In this document: piece by piece, positions 33,561 to 44,608 of the stretch
How the letters are laid out: the number at the start of each line of letters is the position of its first letter
How positions within the stretch are numbered: the stretch's first letter is position 1
Assembly: GCA_963931925.1 (NCBI GenBank)
Contig: OZ007581.1
Coordinates: forward strand, 21,758,947-21,822,946
Reading direction: 5' to 3'
Length of the DNA: 64,000 nucleotides
DNA from: Onchidella celtica
Lineage: Eukaryota > Mollusca > Gastropoda > Systellommatophora > Onchidiidae
The notes under the pieces: model-generated
The model's database searches: none
Told to the model about the DNA's origin: nothing
The model's input: the letters and a program-made list of their open reading frames with translations, nothing else
Made by a program: the position numbers and the translations under genes

Positions 33561-34737
33561 AATAAACAGTCTTGTTAGTAACAGAGGTCAAAGAAAGGGG
33601 GCAGATTATGGCCAACTGATGGCCTAAGCAGCCTGGTGTTCCTCGGCTCTTCCATTGGCAAGGAATTGTCAAAACTGACAAGACGCTGAACGCTCTAAAA
33701 AAAAGTTGACTGCGAAATTAGATTAAAATTTAAGTTTTCGTTCAAGCCAGGCCTCACATTTTAAAAAAAATAAATAAGCTTTGCCGTTGTTTGGTTTGTT
33801 TCTTTAAATTCAGCATTTTTATAGCAGAAAGCAATATTTTTACTTATAATTAGAGCAATAGCAAAAATACAAATTTTGATATTTTATCCATATATAATAT
33901 TATTATCAAAAAACGACGCTTTCAACAGAAATCGATTTTGATGGTCAATTTTGGAAAAGAAAAAAAGGTATTTTTTTTTTACAAAAAAGATCCTTCGCAC
34001 TCGTTTCGACGGCCATCTTTTAACTCGATTTAATGATCAGCGAATCAGCTATATTCAGCAAAATATTATTTTATACAGACTTAATTTTATACAAAGGGAC
34101 ATAAATTGGATTATTTTTATATCGATAGACAAACCATCTTTTTTTTTGTTTGTTTTCACTGCTCTCTAACCCTAAGGGCACAAACCCTTTTAGCATTCAT
34201 AGATCAAAAGATAATGAGTTTTATCGTTGCCTACTTATCTTTTACTTGGTGCAAAGTCATTGATCAAGTCCTCAAAATGAATCTAGCCTAACAAATATGC
34301 TTCAATACCAAGGAAAGACAAGGCTGCGATTTTAACTGTCAGATACACATGAGCGGTACTCATTGTCAGGCCCTAGTTCAGCTAAGACATGGTGACTTCG
34401 GCACTGACAAAAAATGTTGTGATGCCCCTTTCTCCCCTTGCTTAATTTTCTTATTAAGTCTCCAGGCCGGTCAAAGGAGATATTAACTTCGTTTATTGTG
34501 TATCACCGTGTATAAATGTGTGTACTCAGGTGTGCAGTGTTGCCTGAAACTTGCATAAACACGATAGGTCGATAGAAAGGAGACTGGGTTAGATTAACTG
34601 ACACTTTAGAAAATTAATTTTTTCATTTTTGAAATTGTCATTCAGGCTGTGGAGCTGGCTCATCAGGGGGAGCGAAAAAAACAGAGTATCGTGTCGCCAT
34701 GTCAACATTGAAAGTTCCCCTATAATACAATCTACAG
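33561..34737. other. No gene seen
   Basis: AT-rich sequence with poly(T)/poly(A) runs. A repeat at about 34545-34665 matches the region beside the Rex1-like LINE at 40625-40735. Confidence 0.5.
34545..34665. repeat. Dispersed repeat, copy matching the Rex1 target region
   Basis: Contains CTGGGTTAGATTAACTGACA followed by TTAGAAAATTAATTTT and CATTCAGGCTGTGGAG; the same string with small changes lies at 40625-40735, immediately beside the Rex1-like insertion. Confidence 0.75.
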
Positions 34738-35424
34738 CAGGCATGGGCAATCTTTTATATATAAGGGGCCAGACCTGAAATTGTGGGGACCAGCCGAGAT
34801 TCCCAGGCGCTGTTCGGGATAAACCTGTTTCCGCCGCTCCCCCCCCCCCTCTCTGTCTGTCTGTCTCTCTCTCTCGCGTGCGCTATTGCCAGATTTGCCC
34901 ATAATTTCCAAGTCCAAATGACAAAGCTAGTGGAGTAGTTAAAGGTGTTCAAAGTGCGTGTACTACGTCACGTGGAGTGTTGTCCGCTGACATCAGTCGT
35001 TTCCCTTTCAAGGTGGGTGAACACTTATCTTGAAAGGCAGTCGATTAGCTACAGTCCGTTCACCGAGGCATGATCACAGAAAACTGCTCGTAGCGTTGCA
35101 ACCGTCGATGATATTTGAATGTAATTTGGCGTGAAGTCTTAGATTTGTGATGACCCTAACCCAGATTTTTCCCCCGAATTATTAAAGTTTTTTTCGAGTT
35201 TGTTTATATGCGGTATATAAAAAAAAAGAGAGCACCGACAAGAGTAAACATTCGGGTGGTTTTTTGTAATAATTGAACACATCGTTTTGAGCCCCACTAA
35301 AATGTGGTACAGCAAGGGATTAAAGTGAATTTAAAAACAAACTCGCGTGATTGTTCACCAGTAGGCCAACACAGAGGTCAGAGGCGTTACCAGAGATCTT
35401 TCAATATCAGAGTTCCTTTCATCA

Positions 35425-35664
35425 TGGACTTAAACATCAAAATCTTTACGATGCGGAACATTGGAGAACAAGACCTTCAAACTGTCAGACATCCAAAATC
35501 TAACTCATGCAGCATTGAAAACACTCGATGCAGACATTTTCTCCAAGTACGACGACCATGTATTGCAGTTGGAGGAAGAATACTGGCAAAACGAAGGCCA
35601 TCACTTTATTCAACCGAATATCGTCATCAATCCAATGGAGATATCCGACTCAGAGAGCGACTGA
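35425..35664 (+). pseudogene. C-terminal remnant of a DDE-type transposase
   Basis: An open frame from about 35425 to the stop at 35664 reads LENKTFKLSDIQNLTHAAL, then a stretch with HVLQLEEEYW and an acidic end PMEISDSESD. The pattern 'helix, EEEYW, short hydrophobic string, Ser/Asp tail' is what I recall for the C-terminal end of Tc1/mariner-superfamily (DDE) transposases in invertebrates. There is no start codon in frame and no catalytic domain upstream, so this would be a remnant. A spliced host exon is the alternative. Confidence 0.35.
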
Positions 35665-36033
35665 GATGATAAAACATTAAAAAACACCGAAAAGTCTTGC
35701 CTGTTTTGAAACAAAAAAAAACACAACCTTTTTAGGGCTAACCTTTCTAAGGGGCCTAAGGCTGTCCCAAGTCCGCAGCCTGATCATTGTACCCACAAGG
35801 CCATGCTCTTGCAATGACAGGGACTCAGGGGGGAAAGGGTGGTCACATCTCGATATTTCTCACAACTTATTACAGATTGGAAACTTTACAAACTTTATCT
35901 TTTAAAGGATGTTACCGTTTAGCATAACTAAAAGGTTGTTTTCAATAGATAAGTTATCAATCTGTAGTAGCTTTGTCTTACAGGAAAGGAACAATAAATG
36001 TATTTACATGTAAAGCAAACCTCAAGTCCGTAA

Positions 36034-36184
36034 GGCCCGGTGCGCACTATCCTGTTTTGTCTGCTGCACGGCGTGCAAACGCAGATTTTTGCTTGCTTGG
36101 CAAAGAGTTTACAGTGCTGCACACCACGCCAAAGATTGCTTGCATTGAACGGATAGTCAATTTTAACATAGTGCGGGCCGGGCC
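36034..36184. mobile_element. Harbinger-like MITE (151 bp) with TAA target duplication
   Basis: The ends GGCCCGGTGCGCACTAT (36034-36050) and ATAGTGCGGGCCGGGCC (36168-36184) are inverted repeats with two mismatches. TAA stands directly outside each (36031-36033 and 36185-36187), fitting the 3-bp T-W-A target of PIF/Harbinger transposases. The interior is non-coding. Confidence 0.75.
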
Positions 36185-36187
36185 TAA

Positions 36188-37336
36188 CGTGACGCTACGC
36201 CACTGCAATAAAGCACAGATTGTTACTATATTTAGGAATTTAGATCAACTACAGGGAAACGAGAAGTGACAGATCATGTTGGAACACACGTATACTGTAA
36301 ACATCTACAAGTTTGGGGCCTATTAAATTGAAAAGAGAGAAAAGGTCAAAGGAATTCGCCGCTTTGAAAGAACGGTGCTGTGCACAGACTTCAAATTCAA
36401 GATTTGTAGGGTCATGATAAATGTAACACTGCATGCACAAATTCAGGACGCTGTATGTCGTAATATCTGAGAAAATCCAACTATACCGTGATCACGCCCC
36501 AGTGAACGAACTATACTATGAAAGTCGAAAGTAGACAACACGCGAGGACGAAATGAAAACAATTAAAACAAAAAACAAAAAACAGAGCCCTTAGTATCTG
36601 TAACTGTAATCTGGATGTATATGTTGAAGCTTGTTCTATAAGCAGTTTAGCCAGTGCCCGGCGGCACCAAGTTTCGGCAAGTTCTGAAATACGAACGGAC
36701 TGTACTGGTGCATTAGGCCGGATATTCTTACCTCTTAAGCCCTTCTATAAATGATGCCATTTGCATAATTATCCAGGTTATTATTGCATAAAGTAAAATC
36801 GTATTATTAAATGAAAGTGGTAGCGGAAAGAATAGAGAAAGGGGGGGGGGGGGGGAGACAGAAGAAGAGAAGTGATGAATGCACTATTATTATAATTTCG
36901 TATATTGTAGGCAGTGTTCTCACTTTTTGAAAAAAAAAAATGCACAATCACGAAATTTTAGGAAATGGCCATTAATGAAATAATACCCAAGGTTTACAAA
37001 GCGAGTAATGAAACAGAAAACAAAAGACTTGTTTTTTGTTCTTGTTCTTGTTGTTGTAGTTGTTCAGTGTCTGACGTGTAAAGTAATTTTCAGTCAACCT
37101 GGAAGGGCTGGACAAAATTGCTTGGCCGGTCGGATCCGGCCTGTGGACCGTATGTTGCCCATAACTGATCTAGTCATGGCTTCAGTTGTCCTACAAGGGC
37201 ACTAGGCGCCATTTCTAGGCAGGGAATTTGCATTAAATGTCAATTTTAAGTGTATTTCCAAAGTCTCCCCACGTGCGCTGGGCTACACAAAGGGAGCGAA
37301 GCAGTAGGCCATTGTATTTGACCACCATAACAGTCT
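36188..37336. other. No gene seen
   Basis: Non-coding, with a poly(G) run at 36841-36855 and, near 37100-37163, the hAT-like end. Confidence 0.5.
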
Positions 37337-37368
37337 TAAAAGATTGCAAGCCATGAAACTTGAATAAA
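37337..37368. repeat. 32-bp target duplication of the Rex1-like LINE, 3' side
   Basis: The 32 bases starting TAAAAGATTGCAAGCCATG are repeated without mismatch at 40610-40641. They mark both edges of the insertion. Confidence 0.95.
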
Positions 37369-37632
37369 GATAAGATAAGATAAGATAAGATAAATTTTAT
37401 TCGTCCTTGTACAAGGAAATTTGTTTTGATCATTGAATACATAACAATACAGTTACAGAAGCAGAAAGTATGATACATAGCGCGCACACACACATATATA
37501 CACACACACTGATAAATTAACTAAATTAACAAAATTAACAGTGCACACAATATGCATCCCTAACTAAAACACATTGACCTGACACGCAGGACATAATTCA
37601 ACTGTGCACAGATTACGATCAAGATGACGACA

Positions 37633-39546
37633 TTATTGTAACATCCTAGTTGATGATGGAATAAACGATTTAAAGTAGCGCTCAGTTTTAGTTTTCTTTG
37701 ACAACAGCCTTAAACTTCTTACAGATCTTATATATTCCTTGTTCAGGGGATGTTGGGGGTCATTTATAATAATATTAGCTTTTTTAATACAAGCACCAGT
37801 GTACAGCTCATCAAAATATGGCAGATCACAGATACAAATTTTGGATGCTTTTTTAATTAAATTATTGATCTTATTTGTATCTTTTTGTAAGATGTTTCCT
37901 CCCCAACAGACAACTCCATACACCAAAACGCTCTGAATAGCCATGGTGTAAAATATTTTCAGAATGCTTTTGCTAACTTTTAAAAAGCGGAGCTTTCTGA
38001 GGAAATACATGCGCTGGTTGGCTTTCTTGTATACATATGTTACATGCGCATGCCAGTTAAGCAATGAATCAATAGTAATGCCAAGATATTTGGCCTCTGT
38101 GACAATTTCAACCTCTTCATTGTTGATAGTAAGAGGGCAAACAGGATCGTTGTTATTTTTCCTAAAGTCAAAAACAAGCTCTTTTGTTTTCTTAACATTC
38201 AGTAGAAGATAGTTGTTATTACACCAACAATGAAAGGATTGTACAATGTTAGAATATTCGTGGCCAGAGTTAGGTAAAAGGCCTAAAATAGCAGAGTCGT
38301 CGGCAAATTTAAGAAGGTAAACGTTGTTGTGTGTCACAGTGAAATCATTTGTATACAATGTATACAAGGCAGGTGACAGCACGCAGCCTTGTGGCGCTCC
38401 TGTGTTTGTTGTGAGTAATTTGGAAAATGTGTTGTTTATATCCACAAACTGGCTTCTCTGTGTTAGAAATTCGAAGATCCAGCTCTTTAAAAAAGAACTC
38501 ACGTGTAGGTTGGTAAGCTTTTGAAACATTAAGTGCGGTTGTATGGTGTTAAACGCAGACGAAAAATCGACTAGGAGCACACGAACACAGGTTTTACCAG
38601 TGTCTAAATGACTGTAGATGTTATGCAATAAAAACAATAAGGCGTCTTCTGTGTTCCTGTTTTCTTTGTATGCAAATTGCAAAGGATCGAGATTTTGTTT
38701 GACCTCCTTCGTTAGTTCAGTTAAAACAAGTTTTTCAAAGCATTTAAAGATAATGGAAGTTAATGCAACTGGGCGAAGGTCGTTCATTTCAGATATTTTT
38801 GGTTTTTTGGGGACAGGTAAGATTTTTGACAATCTCCAAATGTTTGGTATGTAATGGTTTTGAAAGGATTTGTTGAAGATGAAAGTAAAAATTTTTGCTA
38901 GTTGTTCAGCACATGTTCTCACTACTTTGCTTCCAATGTTATCTGGTCCAGATGCCTTTCTTTCCTTAACAGATTTAAATTGTTTCACAACAGCATCATA
39001 ATCAAAACAAATATTACATTCATCATTATCAAAATCAAAACTGTCTCTTATTTCCTGGTGTTGGTTGGAGAAATCGTGTTTGTCAAAGCGACAGTAGAAC
39101 TGATTCAATTCATTTGCAAATTCGCTTTCATTCACAACATTCACTTTATTCTTCATACAATCGTACCCCGTAACCTGTTTCATTCCCTTCCACACAGATG
39201 ACATGTCATTTGATTTAAAACTTGCTTCAATTTTATCTTTGTATTCTTTTTTACACACTTTGATTCTCTTTTTAATTTGTTTGTTTACTTTAGCGAGGTC
39301 GCTTTTACTATAGTTTTTTCGGAGTCTTTTTTTGTCAACAATAGCTTCAAGGCATTCTTTTATTAACCATGGTTTACTATTTGGATACACACACACACCT
39401 TTCTTAGGTATAATTAGATCTCCACAAAACTGGATGTAGGAGTTAACAGTAAGAACAAGGTCGTCTAAATTAGTACATGTGTTTGTAAAAATGTCCCAAT
39501 CCGTGCAGAACAGGCTTGAAGTTGGTCGCAGGCCTCGTCTGTCCAT
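37633..39546 (-). pseudogene. Rex1-like LINE: reverse transcriptase part
   Basis: A 637-codon frame that follows the endonuclease after the frameshift. Useful sequence begins at CTDWDIFTNTC (residue ~14). Residues 190-425 are the reverse transcriptase: RKASGPDNIG (~196), LRPVALTSI (~257), catalytic LLVDFSSAFNTIQ (D327), GAPQGCVLSP (~383) and FADD (414-417). The C-terminal part ends FKSFIPSSTRMLQ, the characteristic end of Rex1-type elements. There are no internal stops. Only the single frameshift separates this copy from a continuous endonuclease-RT frame. Confidence 0.9.
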
Positions 39547-40511
39547 GTTTTTATTACTTTGGTGTCTGCTTTATAAGTTCTTAACACAGGTCGATACTTT
39601 GGTTGCATAGATATCATAAGATGGTCTGAGTTCCCCAGTGGTGGTAGAGGGAAAGAACGATAGGCGCCAGTGATATTACAATAAAATAAGTCCAGAGTGT
39701 TCTCGTCTCTAGTAGGAATGGTGACATATTGGGTGTAGTGCGGGATGTTGTCCATGGTTGCATGATTAAAATCTCCTTGTATGATGTGAACAGCGTCTGG
39801 CCATTTTGATTCCTGTGTATTTATGATGTTATGAAGGGTTGTTGCAGCGGTGGTCTTGTTAGCATCTGGTGGTATGTAGACGGTGTTGAAAACCACATTT
39901 GTAAACTCACGAGGTAGATAGTATGGACGAACGTTTACAGTAAGAACCTCAATATCAGGTGTGCAGATGTTGTTTACAATAGTGATGTTGTTGGCATGGG
40001 CCCAGCGTTTGTTGATGTAAATGCAAACACCCCCGCCTTTAGATTTTAATGATGCCTCTGTCCTGTCCTCTCGATATAAAATGAAACCATCTATACTTGT
40101 CTCGCCTTTGGTGTTGTTAGAGTCGAACCAGGTCTCAGTGAATGCAATAGCCGAGGCATCTCGGTAGTCGTGGCACCATTTCGCACAACATTGTAATTCA
40201 TCTAGTTTGTTACTCAGCGTGCGACAGTTACCAAATAAAACAGCAGGAAGAAATGGTCTTGATTTTCTTCTCTTGTTTCTCACTTTTATGCCGCCTCTTC
40301 TACCTCTTTTCCTTTGTTTTTGATCAGGAAAACAGTACCTAGTGTGTGCACAGTCTTGTTGACATTGAATGTTGAGTGACTTTAACATGGCCGCCGTGTA
40401 ATGGATGCTAGCGGGCTCGATAATGGCTTGATTTTCGCCTGTGGCTTCTACAAAGGGCGAAATAATAACAAATAGGATGCACAAACCGATGATGGAACAA
40501 TTCATGTCCAT
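39465..40511 (-). pseudogene. Rex1-like LINE: N-terminal part and endonuclease
   Basis: A 348-codon frame. It starts with MDMNCSIIGLCILFVI, which looks like a signal or membrane segment although in LINEs this is probably fortuitous, then a basic region (KQRKRGRRGG). The apurinic-type endonuclease follows, with AIAFTETW, GGGVCIYI, IIQGDFNHA and NSDHLMI motifs, the residues that cut the target strand. The frame then runs out at 39465 because of a one-base loss within a T run near 39524; the correct continuation is in the adjacent frame (37633-39546). An unbroken relative would encode one polyprotein. Confidence 0.88.
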
Positions 40512-40609
40512 GGTGGAAAACTTTCAGCGGTGTGCTATTATCCAAGACAAGGGAAAACACATAAAAATTCACAGACAACAATGATCGTGTCGCCATGAGC
40601 ACGGCGCCA

Positions 40610-40641
40610 TAAAAGATTGCAAGCCATGAAACTTGAATAAA
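40610..40641. repeat. 32-bp target duplication of the Rex1-like LINE, 5' side
   Basis: Exact partner of 37337-37368. It continues directly into a dispersed repeat (to about 40735) that also occurs at 34545-34665, so the LINE inserted at the edge of, or inside, that repeat. Confidence 0.95.
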
Positions 40642-40735
40642 TACAATAGGTCCATACGTAAAAGGCTGGGTTAGATTAGATGACACCTTAGAAAATTAAT
40701 TTTATAATTTTTGAAAATGCCATTCAGGCTGTAGA

Positions 40736-41724
40736 GTTCAGAAAAAAAAAAAGGGACAACACAAATTGCACCACGATGAAATCCTCCCGCCACAGTTTGC
40801 TTTTTATAATAAGAAGAATAAGATAAAAGGACAGTTCGTCATTTTACCATGAACAAGAATCAACATCGATTTTTGAAAGAAACAAAACAAAAAACAAAAC
40901 AATTTTTTTTTCTACTGCACGCATCTTCAAAATGTGTAGAATGGGAAAACAATCTGCGAATACTCAGGCAGCAATATTCCACAACAGGTATACCTTATGT
41001 CGAAGATTTCGTAGTATTTAACACAGTTGGTATTGTAGAATTTTTATTTTTTTTTGTTTTACCTTTCTTTTTTTTTATTAAGAATAATAATTTGGATAGT
41101 TTATTGCGTTTTAGAACGCGCAAAGAAGCAAACTCAAAATCACGCTACAATGTAACAAATCAAACATCAGTTCTACAAGGATTGGCGTGACATACAAGCC
41201 AATACAAAATTTGAAGCAAATTTTGAAGATAGTTTCTGGAAAATTGATGTTGAATCCACCCACTGTAAAAATGTCGTAAAAAATGGTCTACATATTTGTC
41301 ATTAGCCTACCTATCAAAATATTACCATTTTTCATGTCTTATTTGAATTTTTTCCCTCGTCTTTCGCTACAGATCTGAGGGTATTTAGTTATTAAAATGT
41401 GGAGGAATTTTCTCAGTGTAGCACTATAAAAAATACCATATGAAATGATTGAAATTTTAATGATATTTAAAGAGAGGATGGCCATTTAAAGTTACATTAG
41501 CATGACGCAAGGGCAAATTAAGAAAGCTGTCACTGGAGTAGCCATGACGTAACATTTTACCCTGCATCACTCACATGGAATAAGAAAAAAACTTTGATGC
41601 AAACTTATAGAGTGAAGAGAGAAAAGAAAAAACATCAGAGATTGAAACGGTGGAGAATTACGAAAGAATAGGATGTTTCACTGTCTGTTTCAGACAGTAC
41701 TGAAGAGATGACAAGGAGGCTTAC
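40736..41724. other. No gene seen
   Basis: AT-rich with poly(A) and poly(T) runs. The ORF at 40849-41190 is low-complexity and has no recognisable domain. This would be intron if the exons at 41.8 and 8.7 kb belong to one gene. Confidence 0.5.
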
Positions 41725-41850
41725 CTGTAAGACCCCCACACATGTAAGTTGGCATCATGACAGCCAGTCTGCTGACTATGTTGACAGATAGATAGGAATT
41801 AAACATGCCTCGGCCCAGTGTGTATTGTAAGCTGCACCGGTGGCAAAAAT
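41725..41850 (-). CDS. Aquaglyceroporin exon 2 (TM1 end to TM2, before first NPA box), possible frameshift
   Basis: Bounded by a good acceptor (TTGTCTATTAG before 41850) and donor (TTACAG|GTAAGC at 41725/41724). The later part reads MFNSYLSVNIVSRLAVMM then PTYMCGGLTG, closely following the aquaglyceroporin segment that ends just before the first NPA box. The frame continued from exon 1 instead reads IFATGAAYNTHWAEA for the first ~45 bases, also plausible for the end of TM1, and then meets a stop; the two readings differ by one base near 41803. Either a base has been lost (pseudogene or sequencing error) or a small exon or other join was missed. The next exon should begin with the AHLNPAVT-type motif, which I did not find. 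Confidence 0.68.
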
Positions 41851-44041
41851 CTAATAGACAAGAAAAGAGCCGAAACTTATTTGAAAGAACGAAGATGCGC
41901 AGAAAAACAGGAATTAAGCTATAGCACGGGAAATAATAATATTAATGATAAGTCATTAACTACGGTGGATGTTTTGCAATAACTTATAGAAAACCGTAAA
42001 TAGTCTGTCACTTAATTAGTCTTAATCATTTATAATTACCATTATTATTATTTAATAGAGATATGGCTATCATTTAATCATTCTCAGTATGTTTGACCTG
42101 GGCCACTGGCAAACTGGCATGGGAAACTTTTATTGTGATCCAGGTAGTGGTGGTGGCCAATGATTTGTCTTTTGGTGATACATCAGTCGTCAGTGATTCG
42201 TCTGATTCGACGATTCGAATCAGTCGGCGAGCCAGTGGCACCATGAACGAATCGCGAAAAGAGTCAGTCAACTACAGGAAGTAGTTACATGAATCAAAAT
42301 GATTCAAATCAGTCACCGAGCCAGTGACGTCAAGACACAGACAAAGCCCATGCCAAAATAAAAGCAAAGTGTGATTTACTGACAGAAGCTCGTTGCTTCT
42401 CCCCGAGCAAGGGAGTTCAGGGTGGAAGCCGACCTCTTGGCGCTGCAGCATTAAATACGCCATTGCACTTTTTCAACTTGTTTTTTTTTGGGGGGGGGGG
42501 GGGATTATTTTTTTAAAAATCCATCTATTTCTTTATTCACTAAGATAAAAGGAAAAAAAATCTGCTTATTATGCAATACTGCACAGGGGGTGAAGCAAAT
42601 ATTAGATTGAAAATTTGTTGTTCATCGGTCGTCGAGGTTTCATTATATCCTAACCAGCAACCCTAGGGAAATCCGACGCGTAGGATTGACATCAAATAAT
42701 GCTCATAGGAATGACATCATTCCTACGTGCATCCACTAGGTACGACGTCGACGTCTGTTTGATGTAGGGAACACGCCCACGCTAATTCTATCTATCTTCG
42801 GGAAATCTTTTACAAATCTATGTCGGATTGACGTAGGGATGCTGGCTGAAACTTCAGGGAGATGCTTGACTTTTAAGTGCCTTATAATATTATCCCCCTC
42901 ATACAATACACAATACATGACCACAGAGATAGGCTAATTTTGTTGTCACCAATAGGCCCTAACGGGATAAACCTGAATTGATTTCTTAACGCGGGGTGGG
43001 GGGGGGGGGGTGATGAGCCTGGTCCATGGGTCTATGAATCATTTCCTAATCTTTCATAGATATCAGAGATAGAACCTCCCCCCGCACAACCCACACATGG
43101 GGTTGCTCTGTGGGCCCGCTTGCCCAACCTCAAAATAAATTTAAAAATAACAAAAAGAAAAAGTTGTTTGAAGCAAAGCCTCAAGTGCGCCAGGGAGAAG
43201 CGAATCGAAGGTGATTCGAATCATTTTTGATTGGCCAGCAGATTCATACAGTGAGTGATTTGACTCAGCACAATCATATGGTTCGAATCGCAAGCAATCG
43301 CCTGAGTGATGCGAGCGATTATTCTGTTTCAGTATGGAAGATTCATATGACATGGGGGCCCCATAACATTTCGTTATCTCATCATATCGTTCCAACTTTG
43401 TGTCATCTATAAAACTGAAATTCTGAAATCACACACTCTTCAGTTACACAGTTCTATGTCTGTTCATTGCGCCTTGAGCACAGAACAATCATAAACACCT
43501 AATCTCTACCTTATACCGCGCTGGTCCGATCATGAGCGGTTTTTGTTTATTTCCCACAACCGCATGACAAGTTGTTGTTGTTGTCAAATACTTTTTAGAC
43601 TCCTTGGAGGATTTTATTCTTCTTATATGAAACTGGAAACATGAGGTACAAAACGAGGGAAACCATAATACAATTGTCTCATTGAATAAGAATTATTTTA
43701 CAAAGATCTGGTAAAGGCTCATAGAAGCTTTGGCTAGCCCTGTCATGACACAGCACAAAACTGCAGATGACTACTAATTTTTGCCAAATATTTTTAAAAC
43801 TATTCTGTGGAATTTTATTTCTTCTTCTTGTTAAAGGTGGGTACCTTACCTTACTTCAAATTTGTAACCAAATATGTATTTAAGATAAGAGATGCATTGC
43901 AAGTAAACAAGTTATTTTCTGGTTACTCCTGTCAAATTTGGTCATTCACACTTGTATGGTTTTATGATAGAGGCAGAGCATTATAACCAACAACATTTTG
44001 AACACTGAATGAACAATAGAAAATTATTCCAGTCTTCCTAC
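41851..44041. other. Intron between aquaglyceroporin exons 1 and 2
   Basis: Filled with repeats: a GATTCGAATC-rich repeat at about 42090-42440, another at 43190-43345, and poly(G) runs at 42490-42503 and 42998-43010. No further exon was seen. Confidence 0.55.
42090..42440. repeat. GATTCGAATC-containing dispersed repeat
   Basis: Contains GATTCGACGATTCGAATC and CGAGCCAGTGGCACCATG. Related text occurs at 2103-2260 (GTCGGCGGGCTAGTGG), 8330-8470 (GCGAGCCAGTGGTGTCAATG, then GACAGAAGC) and 43190-43345. It looks like an old dispersed repeat rather than a gene. Confidence 0.55.
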
Positions 44042-44143
44042 CGTCAGTATAGAGGTTCCCATAAATTCGGCAAGACCTTCCCTGATACATAGACTTGATA
44101 TCCTAATAGATCTTGTCCAAAGGAATTTCTCTAATGCAGCCAT
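44042..44143 (-). CDS. Aquaglyceroporin exon 1 with start codon
   Basis: An ATG at 44143 starts MAALEKFLWTRSIRISSL, then CIREGLAEFMGTSILT, exactly 34 codons, ending at a donor ACG|GTAGGA in phase 0. The R-E-G-L-A-E-F-x-G-T string is the signature at the start of the first transmembrane helix of aquaglyceroporins, with a short basic cytoplasmic N-terminus before it. This is a channel protein with intracellular N-terminus. The start fits the family in length. The exon lies 5 kb downstream of the last exon of another aquaglyceroporin gene on the same strand, so the two are tandem paralogues. Just upstream, a tandem duplication at 44468-44608 falls in the expected promoter region. Confidence 0.8.
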
Positions 44144-44467
44144 CGAGTGTCCTTTCACTGACGAAAAACAGATGTTACGACAATAAAGGCAGCACTGGGA
44201 CAGCCAGTGAATTTGCTCTCTTTTTCTGTTTTCTCGGTACTACTTTGATAAACAAACAACCACTGTTGTCAGTATTTGTCACTGTATGACAAAACTACTG
44301 TCTAGCTAATGTAGTGATTTCACCAAAGCGTCAGCTGAGAATGCTGCTATGTATTGCATTCTGGGCAAAGTTTTCCTATTTTTGTATTATCCAACGCCAC
44401 CAACCAATGCTATAGGATATGGTTTGCATTGAACGCCCACTTTGGTGTTAAGCATTCATTCTGATTG

Positions 44468-44608
44468 GTCTCTTTACATTCTAAACATCTCCGTAACGTA
44501 TGTACGGTTGTTGCATTTTTGACGGATGGGCGCAGTGGTCTCTTTAAAGTGCATTCTTCTAAACATCTCCGTGACGCATGACGGTTGTTGCTTTTGTGAC
44601 GGATGAAT
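44468..44608. promoter_or_regulatory. Tandem duplication in the 5' flank of an aquaglyceroporin gene
   Basis: Two units of about 70 bp (44468-44537 and 44538-44608) share CTAAACATCTCCGTAACG or CTAAACATCTCCGTGACG, then CGGTTGTTGC and TGACGGATG. They lie 330-470 bases upstream of the ATG at 44143 (gene on the minus strand). Each carries CGTCA-type half-sites on the minus strand. A regulatory role is an inference from the position. Confidence 0.4.

Larger units (their letters stand above)
34738..37163. mobile_element. Possible hAT-like element or two hAT-like ends
   Basis: At 34741 the sequence CAGGCATGGGCAATC followed by GGGGCCAG resembles hAT left ends. At about 37100-37163, read on the opposite strand, CAGTTATGGGCAACAT followed by CGGCCGG-type motifs resembles the other end. 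They face each other, so they may bound one 2.4-kb element; ATCTA occurs beside both ends but the flanks match at only part of eight positions. No hAT transposase was found between them. Confidence 0.35.
37369..40609 (-). mobile_element. Rex1/Babar-like non-LTR retrotransposon with target duplication
   Basis: A 3.24-kb minus-strand LINE bounded by a perfect 32-bp target duplication. Its 3' end is a short (TTATC)n tail at about 37369-37393, preceded by TTTCCTTGTACAAGGACG. It holds an endonuclease frame and a reverse-transcriptase frame that overlap out of register. The 5' end at 40609 starts ATGGCGCCGTGCTCATGG. Because the duplication is intact and the coding region nearly so, this is a young insertion, full-length or close to it. 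Confidence 0.93.

Noticed and set aside
39465..39546. Programmed frameshift between the Rex1-like frames
   Set aside because: No slippery heptamer or pseudoknot was seen, and the shift fits loss of one T in a short run, so a mutation is simpler.
40655..40680. Possible NPA box at GGCTGGGTTAG
   Set aside because: It is part of a dispersed repeat also at 34.58 kb and has stops around it.
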